64,000 nucleotides of DNA from VFBF01 sp033764865 (GTDB lineage Bacteria > Pseudomonadota > Alphaproteobacteria > Caulobacterales > Aquidulcibacteraceae): contig JANRIM010000002.1 in assembly GCA_033764865.1 (NCBI GenBank), positions 1 to 64,000 on the forward strand. Direction: 5' to 3'. This document shows positions 60,127 through 64,000 of this stretch, piece after piece (position 1 is the first letter of the stretch; every line of letters starts with the position of its first letter). The notes below the pieces were generated by a model. The model was given only the letters and a program-made list of their open reading frames with translations, was not told where the DNA came from and searched no databases. The position numbers and the translations under genes are program-made.

Positions 60127-61510
60127 CGATGTGGCCGCGGCGATGGGGGCAAGACCTCATCAGACCGTCGCCGACACGCTCGCTGTCCTGCCTAGGATCG
60201 AGCTGCATCCGGCCGATACGGTTGCCGACGACGCCGCACTTAACGGCCTGGCCCGCTGGCTTGTGCGCTTTTCACCAGCCGTGGGGCTCCATGCGCCGGA
60301 CTCAATCCTCGTCGACACCGATGGGTGCGCACATCTGTGGGGCGGGGAGCGCGCCATGGCCGAGACCATACGCGACAGGCTCTCCGGCCAAGGAATTCCC
60401 GCGCGCGTCGCCATCGCCGGCACGTTTGCGGCGGCGTGGGCTCTTGCACACGGCCATCCGGATGATCTGGTTGTGGCGACCGCGGACACCGGCGCCTGCA
60501 TAGGACCATTGCCTGTATCGGCGTTGCGCATCGATCCTGAAACAGTGCAGCGACTGTCTGCGCTCGGCATCCGGCGCGTCGACCAGTTGATGTCGCTTCC
60601 GAGGCCGGCCTTGATGAAGCGGTTTGGTCCTGCGCTCGTGTTGCGTCTGGATCAGGCCATGGGGCGCATTCAGGAGGTTGTGCCCCTCCTTCAGCCGCCC
60701 ACGCCCTGGGCGGCGCGTCGTGTTTTCGCGGAGCCTTTGAGCAGACCTGAGTCGCTTGTCCAGGTCCTCTGCGACCTTTCAGCGGAACTTTGTGGTCACC
60801 TTGCCAGCGCCGGTCTGGCAGCACGGCGGTTCCTGCTGGTTGCGCATCGCATCGATGGCGAAGATGCAGGCCGAAGCGTCGTCACGGCCTTGGGCATGCG
60901 GGATCCCAAACGGCTGGTCGCCCTGTTTACGCCAAAGCTCGAAACGATCGACCCTGGGTTCGGCGTGGAATCCGTTGTTCTGAAGGCGATGGATGCAGCG
61001 CCGTTGGAGACGGTGCAAGGCGATCTTGTCACAGCCCGCACCGATAACCGCCGCGTTGATCTCGCTCCCTTGATCGACAGGCTGCGCAACCGCTTGGGCG
61101 CCGACAACGTCTGGCGCGCGGCGCCAGTGGAGCGCTACGTCCCCGAACGCGCTTTCGCCCGGGTTCATCCCTTCGCTGACGTCAAGGTTTCCGCGTGGCC
61201 GGTGGATCGGCCCCGGCCTGTGCGGCTTTTCTCGAAACCTTATCCCATTGAGGCTATGGCCCCTGTTCCGGACGACCCCCCCGTCCTCTTTCGCTGGCGT
61301 GGCCGCGCCCATCGTGTCCAGCGCGCGGAAGGCCCCGAGCGGATCGGCAGCGAATGGTGGCGGGAGCCCCTGAGCGAAGGCGCTATCGACCGGATCCGTG
61401 ACTATTACAGGGTCGAGGACGAACAGGGGCAACGGTTCTGGGTGTTCCGCACCGGCCTCTATGGCCATGCGCGTCCGACACGCTGGTTTTTGCACGGTCT
61501 TTTCGCATGA
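59984..61510 (+). CDS. imuB: ImuB, catalytically inactive Y-family polymerase adapter
   Basis: 508 residues from ATG 59984 (MKRAMCVWLKNWPITRLE). Y-family fold without the catalytic acidic residues: the place of the FAYIDMDxFFA motif reads CVWLKNWPITRL. The later SILVDTDGCAHLWGG and ALGIRRVDQLMSLPRPALMKRFGPAL are ImuB-typical; the C-terminus holds YRVEDEQGQRFWVFR. It links DnaE2 to the beta clamp. An upstream start at 59894 is non-family sequence. Its stop overlaps dnaE2 by 4 bases. Confidence 0.92.
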   Translation: MKRAMCVWLKNWPITRLERSLGNALKAADQGRATVVTIDSARRLSAVDDVAAAMGARPHQTVADTLAVLPRIELHPADTVADDAALNGLARWLVRFSPAVGLHAPDSILVDTDGCAHLWGGERAMAETIRDRLSGQGIPARVAIAGTFAAAWALAHGHPDDLVVATADTGACIGPLPVSALRIDPETVQRLSALGIRRVDQLMSLPRPALMKRFGPALVLRLDQAMGRIQEVVPLLQPPTPWAARRVFAEPLSRPESLVQVLCDLSAELCGHLASAGLAARRFLLVAHRIDGEDAGRSVVTALGMRDPKRLVALFTPKLETIDPGFGVESVVLKAMDAAPLETVQGDLVTARTDNRRVDLAPLIDRLRNRLGADNVWRAAPVERYVPERAFARVHPFADVKVSAWPVDRPRPVRLFSKPYPIEAMAPVPDDPPVLFRWRGRAHRVQRAEGPERIGSEWWREPLSEGAIDRIRDYYRVEDEQGQRFWVFRTGLYGHARPTRWFLHGLFA

Positions 61511-64000
61511 GCGACAGCGGATACGCCGAGCTCCAGGTGACGAGCAATTTCTCGTTCCTGCGGGGGGCGTCACACGCCGATGAACTCGTGGCCAGCGCCG
61601 TCGCGCTCGGAATACGGGCCTTGGCCATCACGGACAGGAACACCCTTTGCGGGGTCGTGAGGGGACACGTGGCGGCGCGGGCGCACAAGCTTCGCTATCT
61701 TGTCGGTGCGCGCCTCGACTTCAGCGACGGCGCTCCAAGCGTCTTGTGCTTTCCCCGGGATCGCGCCGCCTACGGACGGCTAGCGCGGCTGATCAGCATT
61801 GGGCAGTTGCGCACGACGAAGGGCGCGTGCGACCTCCGGTACGACGACCTGCTCGACTACGGCGAAGGGCTCGTTCTTGTGGCGCTGGCGCCGCGCCATC
61901 TGACGGCGGACTTTGGCGCCGCGCTCACCCGCTTGGGAAGCGATTTTTCAGACGCCGCGTATGTCGCGGCTTCCCGTCTGTACGGCGCACAGGACCACAA
62001 GCGTCTGGCGTCAATCGCCGATTTCGCCCGCCAGGCGGGAACGCCGATGGTGGCGACAGGTGACGTCCTCTATCACGCCCCGGAGCGCCGGCCGCTTCAG
62101 GATGTGCTCACTTGTGTCCGGGAGAAATGCACGCTCGCCCAAGCGGGTTTTCGGCTTGAGGCCAACGCAGAGCGCTGCCTTAAATCGCCGGCGGAGATGA
62201 GGAGGCTGTTCGCCGGGCATCCAGACGCCATCGCGCGCACACTCGAAATCGTTGAACGCTGCTCGTTTTCGCTGGACGAACTTCGCTACGAATACCCTGA
62301 CGAGCCCGTGCCGCCAGGGAAAACGCCGTCCCAGCACCTGCGCGACCTCACATGGTCCGGCGCAGCGTGGCGCTATCCGCGCGGCATCCCGGAGAGCGTC
62401 GCCCTGCAAGTCGGCAAGGAACTCGACTTCATCGAGGAAAGGGGCATCGCGCAGTACTTTTTGACCGTGCATGACATCGTTCTCTGGGCCAGGTCGCGCG
62501 ACAAGCCCATCCTGTGCCAGGGACGCGGCTCGGCCGCCAACAGCGCCGTCTGTTTCTGCCTCGGCGTCACCGCCATCGATCCAACGGAAACCAAGCTGCT
62601 TTTTGAAAGGTTTCTGTCCAAGGAACGTGAGGAGCCTCCGGATATCGATGTCGATTTCGAACATGAGCGGCGCGAGGAAGTGATCCAGTACATCTATGAA
62701 CGGTACGGACGCCACCGGGCCGCCATTTGCGCCACGGTGATCCACTACCGCCCGCGCAGCGCCATCCGCGACGTCGGCAAAGCTCTGGGGTTGACCGAGG
62801 ACGTCACCGCCGCCTTGGCAGGCACGGTGTGGGGAAGCTGGGGCGGGCAGATGCCCGATGACCACATCATCCAGGCCGGGCTCGATCCGCACAATCGCGA
62901 GATCCGGCGCGCCGTGGATATCGCCAACGCCCTCATCGGCTTTCCGCGCCACCTCTCGCAGCATGTCGGTGGGTTCGTGCTGACCCAGAACCGGCTCGAT
63001 GAAACAGTTCCCATCGGCAACGCAGCAATGGAGAACCGGACGTTTATCGAGTGGGACAAAGACGACATCGACGCCCTGGGGCTCATGAAGGTGGATGTCC
63101 TTGCGCTTGGCATGCTCACATGTTTGCGCCGTGCGCTTGATCTTCTCGCCGAGGCCCATGGCCGGCATATCGACGATCTCGCCGACATTCCCGCCGAAGA
63201 CCCGGATGTCTACGCGATGCTTTCCGCCGGGGATTCGGTCGGCGTCTTCCAGGTGGAAAGCCGCGCGCAGATGTCGATGTTGCCGCGCCTGAGGCCGAAG
63301 ACCTTCTACGACCTTGTGATCGAAGTGGCGATCGTGCGCCCTGGCCCCATCCAGGGCGACATGGTGCACCCTTACCTGCGCCGACGAGATGGCGCCGAAC
63401 GGGTGGCTTTTCCCTCGCCTGCGCCTGAGCATGGACCACGAGACGAGCTTGAGCAGATCCTCGGTCGCACCTTGGGCGTTCCGCTCTTCCAGGAGCAGGC
63501 GATGTCCATCGCGATCACTGCGGCGCGCTTCACGCCTGAAGAAGCCAACGGCCTGCGCCGCGCCATGGCGACTTTCCGGAACGTAGGGACAATCCACCAA
63601 TACGAGCAGCTTTTCGTGTCACGCCTCATCGCTCGCGGATATCCTGCGGACTTCGCCGCGCGTTGCTTCAATCAGATCAAGGGGTTCGGCTCCTACGGAT
63701 TTCCTGAAAGTCACGCGGCCAGTTTCGCCAAGCTGGTCTATGCGTCGGCGTGGTTGAAACATCATTATCCCGACGTCTTTTGCGCCGCGATCCTCAACAG
63801 CCTGCCGATGGGCTTCTATGAGCCTGCGCAACTGGTCCGGGATGCGCGGGAGCACGGGGTCGAAGTCCGCGCCCCCGACATTCAGGTCTCAGACTGGGAT
63901 TGCACGCTGGAGGAGACGGGCGCCCACGGCAGGGCGGTTCGTCTAGGCTTGCGCCTCATTCGCGGCATGCGCCGCGATGAGGCGCACAAAATTCTCCAGG
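61507..64000 (+). CDS. dnaE2: Error-prone DNA polymerase DnaE2, 3' end beyond the window
   Basis: 831 codons are visible from ATG 61507; the full protein is usually about 1,050-1,100. PHP domain: YAELQVTSNFSFLRGASHADELV. Polymerase core: PDIDVDFEHERREEVIQYIY (catalytic aspartates), QGRGSAANSAVCFCLGVTAIDP, QHVGGFVLT, VFQVESRAQMSMLPRL and VRPGPIQGDMVHPYL, LFQEQAMSIAI and KGFGSYGFPESHAASFA. It is the catalytic member of the imuA-imuB-dnaE2 mutasome, working in SOS translesion synthesis. Confidence 0.95.
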   Translation, partial: MSDSGYAELQVTSNFSFLRGASHADELVASAVALGIRALAITDRNTLCGVVRGHVAARAHKLRYLVGARLDFSDGAPSVLCFPRDRAAYGRLARLISIGQLRTTKGACDLRYDDLLDYGEGLVLVALAPRHLTADFGAALTRLGSDFSDAAYVAASRLYGAQDHKRLASIADFARQAGTPMVATGDVLYHAPERRPLQDVLTCVREKCTLAQAGFRLEANAERCLKSPAEMRRLFAGHPDAIARTLEIVERCSFSLDELRYEYPDEPVPPGKTPSQHLRDLTWSGAAWRYPRGIPESVALQVGKELDFIEERGIAQYFLTVHDIVLWARSRDKPILCQGRGSAANSAVCFCLGVTAIDPTETKLLFERFLSKEREEPPDIDVDFEHERREEVIQYIYERYGRHRAAICATVIHYRPRSAIRDVGKALGLTEDVTAALAGTVWGSWGGQMPDDHIIQAGLDPHNREIRRAVDIANALIGFPRHLSQHVGGFVLTQNRLDETVPIGNAAMENRTFIEWDKDDIDALGLMKVDVLALGMLTCLRRALDLLAEAHGRHIDDLADIPAEDPDVYAMLSAGDSVGVFQVESRAQMSMLPRLRPKTFYDLVIEVAIVRPGPIQGDMVHPYLRRRDGAERVAFPSPAPEHGPRDELEQILGRTLGVPLFQEQAMSIAITAARFTPEEANGLRRAMATFRNVGTIHQYEQLFVSRLIARGYPADFAARCFNQIKGFGSYGFPESHAASFAKLVYASAWLKHHYPDVFCAAILNSLPMGFYEPAQLVRDAREHGVEVRAPDIQVSDWDCTLEETGAHGRAVRLGLRLIRGMRRDEAHKILQ

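Noticed and set aside
62011..63600. 529-residue minus-strand frame inside dnaE2
   Set aside because: Shadow of the polymerase gene; the plus-strand sequence is clearly DnaE2.

Overview
The window is continuous, gene-dense, high-GC DNA that reads as an alphaproteobacterial chromosome. Pointers are the NDUFS4-type complex I subunit, the recG/sdhE/mfd arrangement, the tig-clpP-clpX-lon-hup block, an imuA-imuB-dnaE2 cassette behind a GTTC-N7-GTTC LexA box, an iscR-suf operon, glnBA, and a PopA-like c-di-GMP receptor. The PopA-like protein hints at relatives of Caulobacterales, Maricaulales or Parvularculales, but the genus cannot be named from sequence alone. No insertion sequence, prophage, CRISPR array or plasmid function was seen, and no stretch above 300 bases lacks a gene.

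Layout. 1-7754: a truncated alpha/beta hydrolase, then iscR and an eight-gene suf operon (desulfurase, sufB, a small two-helix membrane protein, sufC, sufD, sufS, sufT, sufA) behind one promoter/operator. 7757-15072: enoyl-CoA hydratase, GGDEF cyclase, coniferyl-type aldehyde dehydrogenase, DEAD-box helicase, parE. 15323-21592: beta-barrel protein, glnA and glnB, a thiolase-like protein, a histidine phosphatase and the NAD(P)HX repair enzyme. 21629-28990: tRNA-Leu, trigger factor, ClpP, ClpX, Lon and HU (protein quality control), the complex I subunit, tRNA-Arg. 29245-33137: a compact chaperone-usher operon with two SCPU-type pilin-like subunits. 33138-35161: cystathionine beta-lyase and mercaptopyruvate sulfurtransferase.

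35243-41549 is the most notable part. A ChrR-like cupin regulator and an SDR face a convergent four-gene operon (photolyase, FAD oxidoreductase, DUF1365, cyclopropane synthase). This is the gene set known from the RpoE-ChrR singlet-oxygen response. Both operons start behind the same promoter pattern, TGATCC-N16-CGTA. The sigma factor is not next to chrR, and the ChrR-like protein has lost its predicted N-terminal zinc ligands.

41608-64000: heptose epimerase, an HMG-CoA-synthase-like/DUF35 fusion with an SCP-x-type thiolase, a phosphotransferase with DUF6285, recG diverging from sdhE-mfd, a DsbA-like protein, the PopA-like protein, a methylacyl-CoA racemase, succinyl-CoA:3-ketoacid transferase (scoAB), a DUF4038 lipoprotein, and the SOS mutagenesis cassette imuA-imuB-dnaE2, cut by the right edge.

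Many operons are tightly packed with ATGA or GTGA junctions, implying translational coupling. Long reading frames opposite most genes are by-products of high GC and are left out.
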